The notes: generated by a model from the sequence alone, not told the origin. Positions 1 through 5,345 are shown, counted from the stretch's first letter. The stretch is 6,530 nucleotides of DNA from Victivallales bacterium (GCA_017538465.1 JAFYIW010000215.1:1-6530), one strand, 5' to 3'. Translations and numbers: made by a program.

Positions 1-66
1 AAACGGATCTGGCGGAGGCCAGCCGCAAAAAAGAAAAAGAAGCAAAAAGAAACGCGCCGAAGCCAT
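1..66 (-). CDS. Possible 5' end of a secreted or membrane protein gene, cut by the window edge
   Basis: Only 22 codons are visible, so no function can be given. Read leftward from an ATG at 66, they encode a short N-region with one Arg (MASAR), a hydrophobic core (FFLLLFLF), then Cys-Gly-Trp and a Pro-rich stretch, which looks like a Sec signal peptide. The Cys at residue 14 is preceded by Leu-Phe, which fits a lipobox poorly. A GGAG Shine-Dalgarno motif sits 7 nt upstream of this ATG; an in-frame ATG at 99 would add 11 residues but has a weaker site. The orientation agrees with all the other genes. The hydrophobic run comes from one purine-rich stretch on the + strand, which could equally be Lys/Glu-rich coding in + frame 3, so the call is tentative. 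Confidence 0.35.
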   Translation of the reverse strand, partial: MASARFFLLLFLFCGWPPPDPF

Positions 67-140
67 GCGCCGGCTCCGACGAGTATGGAGGAGAACCATT
101 CTCGCCGTCGCCTTGCTTCGGCTCAAGGCATAACTTACAA

Positions 141-233
141 GTCCTGAGACCTGACTGGCAGGACCTGAGACCAGACTGGCAGGACCTGAGACCTGAGTCC
201 TGAGACCAGACTGGCAGGACCTGAGACCAGAAC
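141..233. repeat. Tandem array of a 21-bp unit (about 4.5 copies)
   Basis: The unit is close to CCTGAGACCAGACTGGCAG plus two variable leading bases (GT or GA). Full copies lie at 141-161, 162-182 and 197-217. A truncated 14-bp copy is at 183-196 and a partial one at 218-232. Copies differ at one or two positions (GACCTGA against GACCAGA, GTCC against GACC), so the array has diverged slightly. It lies between truA and the possible gene at the left edge, and abuts the heptamer array without a gap. The unit contains the small palindrome CCAGACTGG. I recognise no known family. Confidence 0.85.
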
Positions 234-303
234 TTTAACCTTTAACCTTTAACCTTTAACCTTTAACCTTTAACCTCTCACCTCTGACCTCTAACCTCTG
301 ACC
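234..303. repeat. Heptanucleotide tandem array (TTTAACC, then TCTNACC variants)
   Basis: Six perfect TTTAACC copies (234-275) are followed by four degenerate copies: TCTCACC (276-282), TCTGACC (283-289), TCTAACC (290-296) and TCTGACC (297-303). The perfect end is distal to truA and the degenerate end overlaps its last codons and stop, as expected if the array grows at one end and decays at the other. Seven is not a multiple of three, so TTTAACC arrays carry stop codons in all frames of both strands. The same heptamer, inverted, is at the right end of the window. It resembles the heptanucleotide STRR repeats known in heterocystous cyanobacteria, but nothing else here suggests that group. Confidence 0.92.
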
Positions 304-1145
304 TTATTCCAGTCAAAGGGCGGGATGATGGGCTGATAGGTCTGCCATTCGTCGGGGGAGAAGAAGACCTTCGCGAGGAAGAGCCCCTGAGCGGGGGCGG
401 AATCCGCCGCCAGGCTGCGATCCTTTCCGGCCAGCACGCGTGCGGCTTCCTCGGGTTTGGCATAGCCCTGCCCCACATGCACCAGATAGCCCACCAGGCT
501 GCGCACCATCTTATATAGAAAACTATCCCCCACCGCATTCACATAGACCATACCGTCGCCTGGCGTGAGCACCTCCAGCCGTCGGAGATTGCGTACCGTG
601 CACTCGATCACCTTGCCGGGATTCACCGCGAACGAGGCGAAGTCGTGTTCGCCCTCCAGCAGTTTCGCGGCAATGCGCATCGCCTCCACATCCAGTTCGT
701 GGGGGGCCTTCCAGAAGAAGCGCGTGTAGAGCGGATGCGCCTTGATGCCTGGAGAGATGCAGTAGGTGTAGGCCTTCCCGCAGTTGTCGTAGCGGGCGTT
801 GAACGGCGCGTCGCAGACACGCGCCGACTTGAGCAGGATGTCATCCGGCAGCCAGCGGTCCAGCCGTCGTGCCATCTCGTGAGGAGGGATGTCCTCCGGC
901 ATCACCACCTCGAAGGAGACCTGCTGATCCAGCGCGTGCACTCCGGAATCCGTGCGGCTGGAGCCATAGATGCGCAGGTCCGGGGCGCGTAGCATCAGCC
1001 GGAGCCGCCGCAGAAGTTCGCCCTGCACCGTGCGGTGGTCCGGCTGCACCTGCCAGCCATAGAAGGCCGTGCCGTCGTAGGCGATGGACAGATGCCAGCG
1101 GGTGACCTCCAATGGCTTTTCAGATGGGAGTTCGTCAATATCCAA
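291..1145 (-). CDS. truA: tRNA pseudouridine(38-40) synthase TruA
   Basis: TruA isomerises uridines 38, 39 and 40 in the anticodon arm of tRNAs to pseudouridine, in the cytoplasm. The 284-aa product shows the family signatures in order: IAYDGTAFYGWQ (residues 21-32), GSSRTDSGVHA (61-71) with the catalytic Asp at 66, FNARYD (115-120), GDSFLYKMVRSLVG (206-219) and APAQGLFL (250-257). The start is TTG at 1145: an in-frame stop lies 36 nt upstream, no ATG or GTG is available before the conserved core, and GGAAGG sits 5 nt upstream. This gives about 16 residues ahead of the usual start of the fold, so the extension (acidic, MDIDELPSEK) is real or a later TTG is used. The stop TAG and the last codons (Val-Arg-Gly) lie inside the heptamer array. 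The gene starts 19 nt after the terminator of its upstream neighbour; no clear promoter was seen, so read-through may contribute. Confidence 0.96.
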   Translation of the reverse strand: MDIDELPSEKPLEVTRWHLSIAYDGTAFYGWQVQPDHRTVQGELLRRLRLMLRAPDLRIYGSSRTDSGVHALDQQVSFEVVMPEDIPPHEMARRLDRWLPDDILLKSARVCDAPFNARYDNCGKAYTYCISPGIKAHPLYTRFFWKAPHELDVEAMRIAAKLLEGEHDFASFAVNPGKVIECTVRNLRRLEVLTPGDGMVYVNAVGDSFLYKMVRSLVGYLVHVGQGYAKPEEAARVLAGKDRSLAADSAPAQGLFLAKVFFSPDEWQTYQPIIPPFDWNKVRG

Positions 1146-1163
1146 AAGAACCTTCCAGAAACC

Positions 1164-1199
1164 AAAAACGCCGCCGAAAGCCTACTGCCTCCGGCGGCG
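1164..1199 (-). terminator. Rho-independent terminator of the HTH-EIIA gene
   Basis: On the minus strand a perfect 8-bp GC stem (CGCCGCCG at 1199-1192, CGGCGGCG at 1176-1169) with a 15-nt loop is followed at once by TTTTT (1168-1164). It begins 21 nt after the stop codon at 1221. truA starts 19 nt beyond it, so the structure separates two co-directional genes. Confidence 0.88.
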
Positions 1200-1220
1200 C
1201 AACAGTCTCGACAATGGAAA

Positions 1221-1928
1221 TTAATGGCTCGCCGGCGCGAACTCGGCGCGTTCGTGCTTCATCACCAGCTTAATCACATCGGCATTCTGGCTGCACTTCG
1301 GCAATGCCTTCACGAACTCCTGATCCTTGAGCAGACGCGCCATGCACCCCATCAGATGCAGATGTAGCTCAATGTTCTGACTGCACACCAGGAAGAAGTG
1401 ATGCACGGGCTTGCCATCGGGAGCATCGTAGTTGATGCCATCATGAGAATAGCCATAAATCACCGCGGCGCTGGAACGCAGAGTCGGAATCGGGTCACGG
1501 GGATGCGGAATCGCGATGCCTTCGCCAATTGCCGTCGAAAGAACCGCCTCGCGCTGCTTGCACTTCAGCCGTAAATCGGAGACATCCAAAACCAGTCCAT
1601 ACATCAGACGAGCGGCCGTCATCTCATCAATCAGGCTGTCACGGTCGGTCGCCGCCAAGTTCAGCAGAATGCGGTTCTCGTGCATCACACGGCTCAACGG
1701 AATGCCGATGCTCGGACGACTCAGCACGGACATCGGTTCCTCCTTCTCGACCTCCTTCGCGACCTCAGCGCCATTCTGAGGGAAGAACAGCTTGTCTATC
1801 TCACTGCCGTTGAAGCGCCACTGGCCACCAATCTTCACGCCTTCAATCTTCCCCTGATCCTTCATACGCATGATGGTACGCTCATTGACGCGCAAATACT
1901 CGGCCAATTCTTTTAAAGTCAGAATCAT
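1221..1928 (-). CDS. Excisionase-type HTH fused to a PTS EIIA (fructose/PtsN-type) domain
   Basis: The 235-aa protein has two parts. Residues 3-49 form an excisionase/MerR-like helix-turn-helix (LKELAEYLRVNERTIMRM, then KIGGQWRF and a final EIDKLF), a fold that binds DNA. After a charged linker (54-66, AEVAKEVEKEEPM), residues about 78-225 match a PTS EIIA domain of the fructose/mannitol/PtsN type. The motif GEGIAIPHPR (135-144) places the phosphorylatable His at 142. No EIIB or EIIC is nearby, so a regulatory role, sensing phosphotransferase state or carbon/nitrogen supply, is more likely than sugar transport; this is inference. The start is the ATG at 1928, preceded by AAGGA at suitable spacing; a TTG at 2000 would add 24 unconserved-looking residues. 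It is probably transcribed alone, from a long leader and ending at the terminator at 1164-1199. Confidence 0.88.
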   Translation of the reverse strand: MILTLKELAEYLRVNERTIMRMKDQGKIEGVKIGGQWRFNGSEIDKLFFPQNGAEVAKEVEKEEPMSVLSRPSIGIPLSRVMHENRILLNLAATDRDSLIDEMTAARLMYGLVLDVSDLRLKCKQREAVLSTAIGEGIAIPHPRDPIPTLRSSAAVIYGYSHDGINYDAPDGKPVHHFFLVCSQNIELHLHLMGCMARLLKDQEFVKALPKCSQNADVIKLVMKHERAEFAPASH

Positions 1929-2123
1929 ACAGGTCCTTGCTCCTAGAGGGGGGTGACAGAATCCGCCATCGGAGTAACTCAAATTCCACGCCCTAGACAA
2001 CCAGAGACTCGACTGAAACGTCGCGGGGAACGAAACGCCTCGCCCTCAGGAATCCAAGCATCCGCCGATGACTATGCCCAGAAATGGACTACAATGAACA
2101 GACATTTCTACAAAACATCCATA

Positions 2124-2161
2124 AAAATAACCCATCTTTGGCATTTTGCAAGCCATGTCAA
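2124..2161 (-). promoter_or_regulatory. Candidate sigma-70-type promoter for the HTH-EIIA gene
   Basis: Two readings are possible on the minus strand. One pairs TTGCAA (2151-2146) with TATTTT (2129-2124) over a 16-bp spacer. The other uses a perfect -35 TTGACA (2161-2156), but only AAGATG (2138-2133) lies 17 bp on, a poor -10. Both sit in the most AT-rich part of the gap, and transcription would begin about 190 nt ahead of the ATG at 1928. Confidence 0.35.
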
Positions 2162-2175
2162 GAAAATTCTTGACA
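2156..2175. promoter_or_regulatory. Near-perfect palindrome, possible operator
   Basis: Nine-base arms TGTCAAGAA (2156-2164) and TTCTTGACA (2167-2175) flank an AA spacer. One arm contains the candidate -35 TTGACA of the minus-strand promoter, so a dimeric regulator bound here would block or modulate transcription. The tight AT-rich symmetry without a loop suits a protein-binding site better than an RNA hairpin. The regulator is unknown; autoregulation by the HTH-EIIA protein is one possibility. Confidence 0.5.
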
Positions 2176-2180
2176 AAAAC

Positions 2181-2207
2181 GGACATTTTTCACCAAGCGC
2201 AATGTCC
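2181..2207. repeat. Inverted repeat with 7-bp arms beside the palindrome
   Basis: GGACATT (2181-2187) and AATGTCC (2201-2207) are exact reverse complements separated by 13 bp. The repeat lies between the bidirectional terminator and the palindrome at 2156-2175. It could be a second operator or a small stem-loop. A partial echo of the arm, GACATTT, occurs at 2101-2107. Confidence 0.4.
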
Positions 2208-2213
2208 ATCATC

Positions 2214-2248
2214 AAAAAAGCCGCTCCGGCCAACCCCGAGCGGCTTTT
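2214..2248 (-). terminator. Strong terminator after the Asp23/AmaP-like genes, probably bidirectional
   Basis: The arms AAAAGCCGCTC (2216-2226) and GAGCGGCTTTT (2238-2248) pair over 11 bp, with an 11-nt loop. On the minus strand the stem ends in a run of six Ts (2219-2214), 36 nt after the stop codon at 2284. The + strand copy ends in TTTT, so it could also stop transcription arriving from the left. Confidence 0.9.
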
Positions 2249-2283
2249 ACAACATCATTTTGTATATAAACGAGTTATATACG

Positions 2284-2727
2284 TTAATTCTTCAGTTCGT
2301 CGGAAGGCGGAAGGCTCTTGATCACCAGATTCAACTCGCCGATTTGTGAAGAAATGCCAAGTTTTTCAGCGGTTTCTCTCAGCACCACATTGCGCAGCGA
2401 ATCACGGAGCTTAATGACATCCGCATCCGGTTCCGCATCCAGATACAAATCCACCTTGATTTGTTCTCCTTTCCATTTCGTCATCTGGACATTGTTCAAG
2501 TCAACGCCCGGAACATCCTTGAAGACGCCCGACAGGAAATTGCGGAATGCCGAACGGGTAATGACGAAATTTCCCCCTTCGTCCTTGATGATGATCTTGC
2601 CGCAGCTTTTACGGACAAGCAGAATCACCTTCACAATTCCATAGGCGACCAGCAGCAGTATCACCGCCCACAGCATTCCCAACTGAAATTCTCCATTCTT
2701 CAGATGATCCACGATTTTTGAAAACAT
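2284..2727 (-). CDS. Single-pass membrane protein, AmaP-like (Asp23-associated)
   Basis: The 147-aa product has one hydrophobic segment at residues about 16-38 (LGMLWAVILLLVAYG, then IVKVILLV) followed by Arg-Lys, which predicts an N-out, C-in anchor. The soluble part (43-140) contains GKIIIKDEGGNFVITRSA, then an alpha/beta stretch ending ELNLVIKSLPP, similar to the cytoplasmic part of AmaP, the protein that anchors Asp23 to the membrane in Staphylococcus. Firmicute AmaP usually has two membrane segments; only one is seen here. The ATG at 2727 has a textbook AAAGGAG site 7 nt upstream. It lies 57 nt after the Asp23-family gene, is surely co-transcribed with it, and is followed by a strong terminator. 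A role in holding the Asp23 partner at the inner membrane is inferred from adjacency. Confidence 0.75.
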   Translation of the reverse strand: MFSKIVDHLKNGEFQLGMLWAVILLLVAYGIVKVILLVRKSCGKIIIKDEGGNFVITRSAFRNFLSGVFKDVPGVDLNNVQMTKWKGEQIKVDLYLDAEPDADVIKLRDSLRNVVLRETAEKLGISSQIGELNLVIKSLPPSDELKN

Positions 2728-2784
2728 TGGGCTACTCCTTTGGTTTGAAGACTCTTCCCTGATCAGATCTGCAGACTATGCCGT

Positions 2785-3279
2785 CTATGCGTCAACCTCC
2801 TTATCCTCGGCATCCTCTTCCAGCTCGTCATCCTCCGGCACCTCTTCCTCAGGATCCAGCAAATCCTTCACCTGCACCGTGATAATACCGACTTTGGCGC
2901 CGCTCTGCTGCTCGACCTGCTCACGGACACGCGTCTGAATCTCTTTGCAGACATCACGAATCTTCGCGCCGAAATAGCAAAGAATCGACAGCGTGATGTT
3001 CACCAGGCCATCCTCGAAGCTGATGTCCATGCTGCTGTCGTAGGAACGCGTGCTGAAGATGTTTTTCAGGTCAGAGAAGCCCTTGGGGCAAAAACGGGCC
3101 ACCCCTTCGACAGCCAGAGTCGTCCGCCGCGCGATTTTGGCGATCACGTTGGGGGACACGCGAATTTCGCCGTCATCATTCGCGCGTTCCTCGTTGAGAA
3201 TCAGCTCTCCTTGCTTGTTTGGTTTGACAGGCGTGGTGACGGGCGGAGTGGTCATCTCAATTTCCTGTTCTTTCTCCAT
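2785..3279 (-). CDS. Asp23/Gls24 family (DUF322) protein
   Basis: The 164-aa product carries an Asp23/Gls24 domain at about residues 28-140: GEIRVSPNVIAKIARRTTLA (37-56), EGVARF (58-63), and strands such as DGLVNITLSILCYFG (90-104) followed by the amphipathic helix IRDVCKEIQTRVREQVEQQSG and GIITVQVKDL (131-140). It has a Pro/Thr-rich N-terminal tail (about 28 residues) and a strongly acidic C-terminus (142-164, mostly Glu and Asp). It has no membrane segment, so it is cytoplasmic, probably recruited by the AmaP-like neighbour. Asp23-family proteins are tied to cell-envelope stress and, for B. subtilis YqhY encoded next to accBC, to acetyl-CoA carboxylase homeostasis. A GGGAGGA site lies 7 nt before the ATG at 3279. 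It starts 221 nt after accC. Confidence 0.9.
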   Translation of the reverse strand: MEKEQEIEMTTPPVTTPVKPNKQGELILNEERANDDGEIRVSPNVIAKIARRTTLAVEGVARFCPKGFSDLKNIFSTRSYDSSMDISFEDGLVNITLSILCYFGAKIRDVCKEIQTRVREQVEQQSGAKVGIITVQVKDLLDPEEEVPEDDELEEDAEDKEVDA

Positions 3280-3356
3280 CGCGGAATCCTCCCTTATTTC
3301 ATCTGGTTAAAATTCACAGCATCTCTGCAAAGTGTCATGAAACGGCACTAATATAC

Positions 3357-3389
3357 CGCCATTTTCCATTGAGAATGGCGAAATGGAAA
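3357..3389. promoter_or_regulatory. Overlapping, mutually exclusive inverted repeats
   Basis: Three stems share bases. CGCCATT (3357-3363) pairs with AATGGCG (3374-3380). TTTCCATT (3363-3370) pairs with AATGGAAA (3382-3389). CCATT (3366-3370) pairs with AATGG (3374-3378) over a 3-nt loop. They cannot all form together. They lie about 80-110 nt before the Asp23-family start and beside the possible -10 at 3350-3355, so they may be operators or an RNA switch. Confidence 0.4.
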
Positions 3390-3447
3390 GATTCTCGTCC
3401 AAAAACATGAAAATAACCCGCCCGAGTTCCGCCAGAAGCATATCCGA

Positions 3448-3490
3448 CCGGAAAGGGCATTCCGGGCCTTTACGAGACAGCCTTTTCCGG
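3448..3490. repeat. Inverted repeat just after accC
   Basis: CCGGAAAGGG (3448-3457) and CCTTTTCCGG (3481-3490) pair over 10 positions with one mismatch and a 23-nt loop. It begins 11 nt past the accC stop. There is no T-run after it on the minus strand, so it is not a standard intrinsic terminator; it may stabilise the accC 3' end. Confidence 0.45.
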
Positions 3491-3500
3491 CACCACTCCT

Positions 3501-4883
3501 TCAAGGATTGACCTCGGCGGGGAGATTGCGTCTGCGCAACAGCTCCTCCAGGGTCCCCGTATGATATTCGCCACTGGCGAATTCCGGCGAGGCAAGCAGC
3601 TCACGGGAAAAGTGCGCCGTGGTGGGCACTCCCTCGATGGCGAGTTCTCGCAACGCCTCCATCGCCTTCTGTCGGGTCAATTCCCGCGTCTCGTCATGGA
3701 CGATGATTTTGGCCAGCAGGCTGTCATAGTAAGGCGGGATGACATAACCGTCATAGAGATGCGAATCCACCCGCACGCCTGGGCCGCCTGGTGGCTGGTA
3801 GAACTTCACCGTCCCTGGACAAGGCATGAAACCGCGGTCGGGATTCTCGGCATTGACACGGATCTCCATGGCGTGTCCCAGCGGACGAATTTCAGATTGC
3901 CTCCACCGCAGATTATTGCCCAGCGCGACCTCGATTTGGGCGCGGACCAAATCGCGCCCCGTGACCATCTCGGTAACCGGATGCTCGACCTGAAGGCGGG
4001 TGTTCATCTCCATGAAATAGAACTCCCTGGTCGTCGGCTCATAGAGGAATTCCACAGTGCCCACTCCGACATACCCCACCGCCTGGGCGGCCTTGACGGC
4101 GGTCTCGCACATCTGCTTGCGCACTTCATCCGGCAAGCCTGGACATGGACTCTCCTCGATCATTTTCTGATGGTTGCGTTGCAGACTGCAATCCCGGTCG
4201 CCAAAGGTCAGGACCTTGCCTTGGCGATCCGCCAGCAACTGAATCTCGACGTGGCGTGGTTCCACCAGGAACTTCTCCAGATAGAGGCTGTCATTCCCGA
4301 ATGCCATCCGTGCCTCCGCCGAGGCGGTATGGAAGGCCGCGGGAAGCTGATTGGCGTCCATCACCACCCGCATCCCCTTGCCGCCCCCGCCCGCGCTGGC
4401 CTTAAGCATTACGGGGTAGCCGATTTCCTCGGCCTGCTCCAGGGCGGCGGGGATATCGCCCAGCACCTCGTCAGAGCCAGGAGTCACCGGCACACCCGCC
4501 TCCTTCATGGCATTGCGTGCGCCCACTTTATCCCCCAGGATGGCAATGGCATGGGAACTGGGACCAATGAAGGTCAGATGGCAGGCCTCGCATGCTTCCG
4601 CGAAATGCGGATTCTCCGAAAGGAACCCATAGCCTGGGTGAATTGCCGTCGCACCAGTAAGCTCTGCGGCGGCGATGATGCGATCCGGCTTGAGATAGCT
4701 TTCCGTTGGCGACGCCCCGCCAATGCAGATCGCCTCGTCCGCCAGACGTGTCGGCAGCGAATTGCGATCCGCCTCCGAAAAGACAATCAGGTTGGGGAGC
4801 TGCAACTCCCGGCATGCGCGAATCACCCGCAGGGCAATCTCGCCACGGTTCGCGATGAGAATTTTCTCGGGTTTGCCGTCCAT
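3501..4883 (-). CDS. accC: Biotin carboxylase subunit of acetyl-CoA carboxylase
   Basis: AccC uses ATP and bicarbonate to carboxylate the biotin on AccB, the first half-reaction of malonyl-CoA synthesis for fatty acids. The 460-aa product is full length for the family (about 450). The N-terminal domain begins ILIANRGEIALRVIRAC (8-24) and contains HPGYGFLSEN (82-91). The ATP-grasp domain has LGDKV with Lys119, MLKASAGGGGKGM (159-171) with Lys161 and the Gly-rich loop, HVEIQ (211-215) and RNHQK (236-240). The catalytic stretch EMNTRLQVEHPVTE runs 292-305 (Glu292, Arg296, Glu300). The C-terminal domain has MEIRVNAENP. The ATG at 4883 lies 11 nt after the accB stop, with no obvious Shine-Dalgarno motif, which suggests translational coupling. 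accA and accD are not in the window. Confidence 0.97.
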   Translation of the reverse strand: MDGKPEKILIANRGEIALRVIRACRELQLPNLIVFSEADRNSLPTRLADEAICIGGASPTESYLKPDRIIAAAELTGATAIHPGYGFLSENPHFAEACEACHLTFIGPSSHAIAILGDKVGARNAMKEAGVPVTPGSDEVLGDIPAALEQAEEIGYPVMLKASAGGGGKGMRVVMDANQLPAAFHTASAEARMAFGNDSLYLEKFLVEPRHVEIQLLADRQGKVLTFGDRDCSLQRNHQKMIEESPCPGLPDEVRKQMCETAVKAAQAVGYVGVGTVEFLYEPTTREFYFMEMNTRLQVEHPVTEMVTGRDLVRAQIEVALGNNLRWRQSEIRPLGHAMEIRVNAENPDRGFMPCPGTVKFYQPPGGPGVRVDSHLYDGYVIPPYYDSLLAKIIVHDETRELTRQKAMEALRELAIEGVPTTAHFSRELLASPEFASGEYHTGTLEELLRRRNLPAEVNP

Positions 4884-4894
4884 GACGTCTGAAA

Positions 4895-5341
4895 CTAGCG
4901 AATCTCAAATAGCTTCTGCCCGAATTCCACCGGGCTGCCATTCGGCACCAGGATCTTCGTTATGGTGCCGGAGGTCTCCGCCTTGATTTCATTCATGACC
5001 TTCATCGCCTCAATGATGCAGACCACGGTCTCCGGCGTGACGACATCCCCCTCGGACACAAGCGCAGAAGCCTCCGGCGTCGCCGCGCTGAAAAAGGTCC
5101 CCAGCATCGGCGCGGTGATATAGCGTACATCTTCGGCCGGTGCCGTCTCGGACGCCTCCGTTTCAGCTGTCTCCGCAGGAAAATCCCCGGCGGGCATTTC
5201 CTCAACTACCGCCGCCCCCCCAGCCATGCCATGCACCGGCCGGCACAGCCGGATGGCGGTGTCGTTTTCCTTGATTTCCAATTCCGAGAGACCATGTTTG
5301 GCCATCAGTTCGGCCAACCGACTAATGGATTTGAGTTCCAT
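4895..5341 (-). CDS. accB: Biotin carboxyl carrier protein of acetyl-CoA carboxylase
   Basis: AccB carries the biotin that shuttles CO2 from AccC to the carboxyltransferase. The 148-aa product has the expected layout: an N-terminal helical region (ISRLAELMAKHGLSELEI, 6-23), an Ala/Pro/Glu-rich flexible linker (about 41-71), and a C-terminal biotinyl domain (72-148). That domain contains the conserved thumb segment APMLGTFF (77-84) and the biotinylation motif EAMKVMNEI (111-119), with the target Lys at 114. The start is the ATG at 5341, 4 nt after the aroQ stop; the upstream in-frame extension overlaps aroQ and is not protein-like. Only a weak GAAGAA lies before it, so coupling to aroQ is likely. 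It is followed by accC after 11 nt, the usual partner arrangement. Confidence 0.96.
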   Translation of the reverse strand: MELKSISRLAELMAKHGLSELEIKENDTAIRLCRPVHGMAGGAAVVEEMPAGDFPAETAETEASETAPAEDVRYITAPMLGTFFSAATPEASALVSEGDVVTPETVVCIIEAMKVMNEIKAETSGTITKILVPNGSPVEFGQKLFEIR

Positions 5342-5345
5342 CTTG

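Larger units (their letters stand above)
1929..2213. other. Intergenic leader and regulatory region upstream of the HTH-EIIA gene
   Basis: I see no convincing gene in these 285 bases. The + strand is open over much of it but lacks a ribosome site and protein-like composition. The half near 2101-2213 is AT-rich and holds the candidate promoter and two inverted repeats listed separately. The rest, 1929-2100, would be a 5' leader of roughly 180 nt. A possible leader hairpin has 7-bp arms AGAAATG (2080-2086) and CATTTCT (2103-2109). No known riboswitch core was recognised. Confidence 0.5.
3280..3500. other. Gap between accC and the Asp23-family gene
   Basis: These 221 bases hold the ribosome site of the downstream gene, two sets of inverted repeats (listed separately) and a TATATT hexamer on the minus strand (3355-3350) that could be a -10 box, though no good -35 lies at the right distance. 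A 65-codon frame from a TTG at 3504 to 3307 overlaps the accC stop but was not accepted as a gene. I saw no T-tailed terminator for accC, so the Asp23/AmaP pair may be partly expressed by read-through. Confidence 0.45.

Noticed and set aside
3..203. Open + strand frame 3 with Lys/Glu-rich start, possibly the tail of a + strand gene
   Set aside because: It has no visible start, runs through the 21-bp repeat, and opposes every other gene. The minus-strand reading with a ribosome site and signal-like N-terminus is slightly better. Neither is secure.
234..275. Telomere-like repeat
   Set aside because: TTTAACC differs from known telomere units such as TTTAGGG, the array is short and internal between bacterial genes, and it occurs in both orientations.
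141..303. CRISPR array
   Set aside because: Units of 21 and 7 bp are directly adjacent with no unique spacers, and no cas gene is present.
1929..2000. Extended start (TTG at 2000) for the HTH-EIIA protein
   Set aside because: The ATG at 1928 has a good AAGGA site and puts the HTH at the N-terminus as is usual for the family; the extra 24 residues look like translated leader.
1953..2321. 122-codon + strand frame covering the HTH-EIIA upstream region
   Set aside because: It lacks a ribosome site, reads through the promoter palindrome and the bidirectional terminator, and overlaps the end of the AmaP-like gene. Its composition is not protein-like.
3307..3504. 65-codon minus frame starting TTG inside the accC stop (TTGA overlap)
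   Set aside because: The translation shows no domain or clear composition, the start is weak, and the frame runs over the inverted repeats of the gap. The overlap is probably chance, though coupled translation cannot be excluded.
3561..4892. Long + strand open frame (443 codons) antisense to accC
   Set aside because: It is a shadow of the GC-rich accC coding frame. accC has complete family motifs, and the antisense translation shows none.
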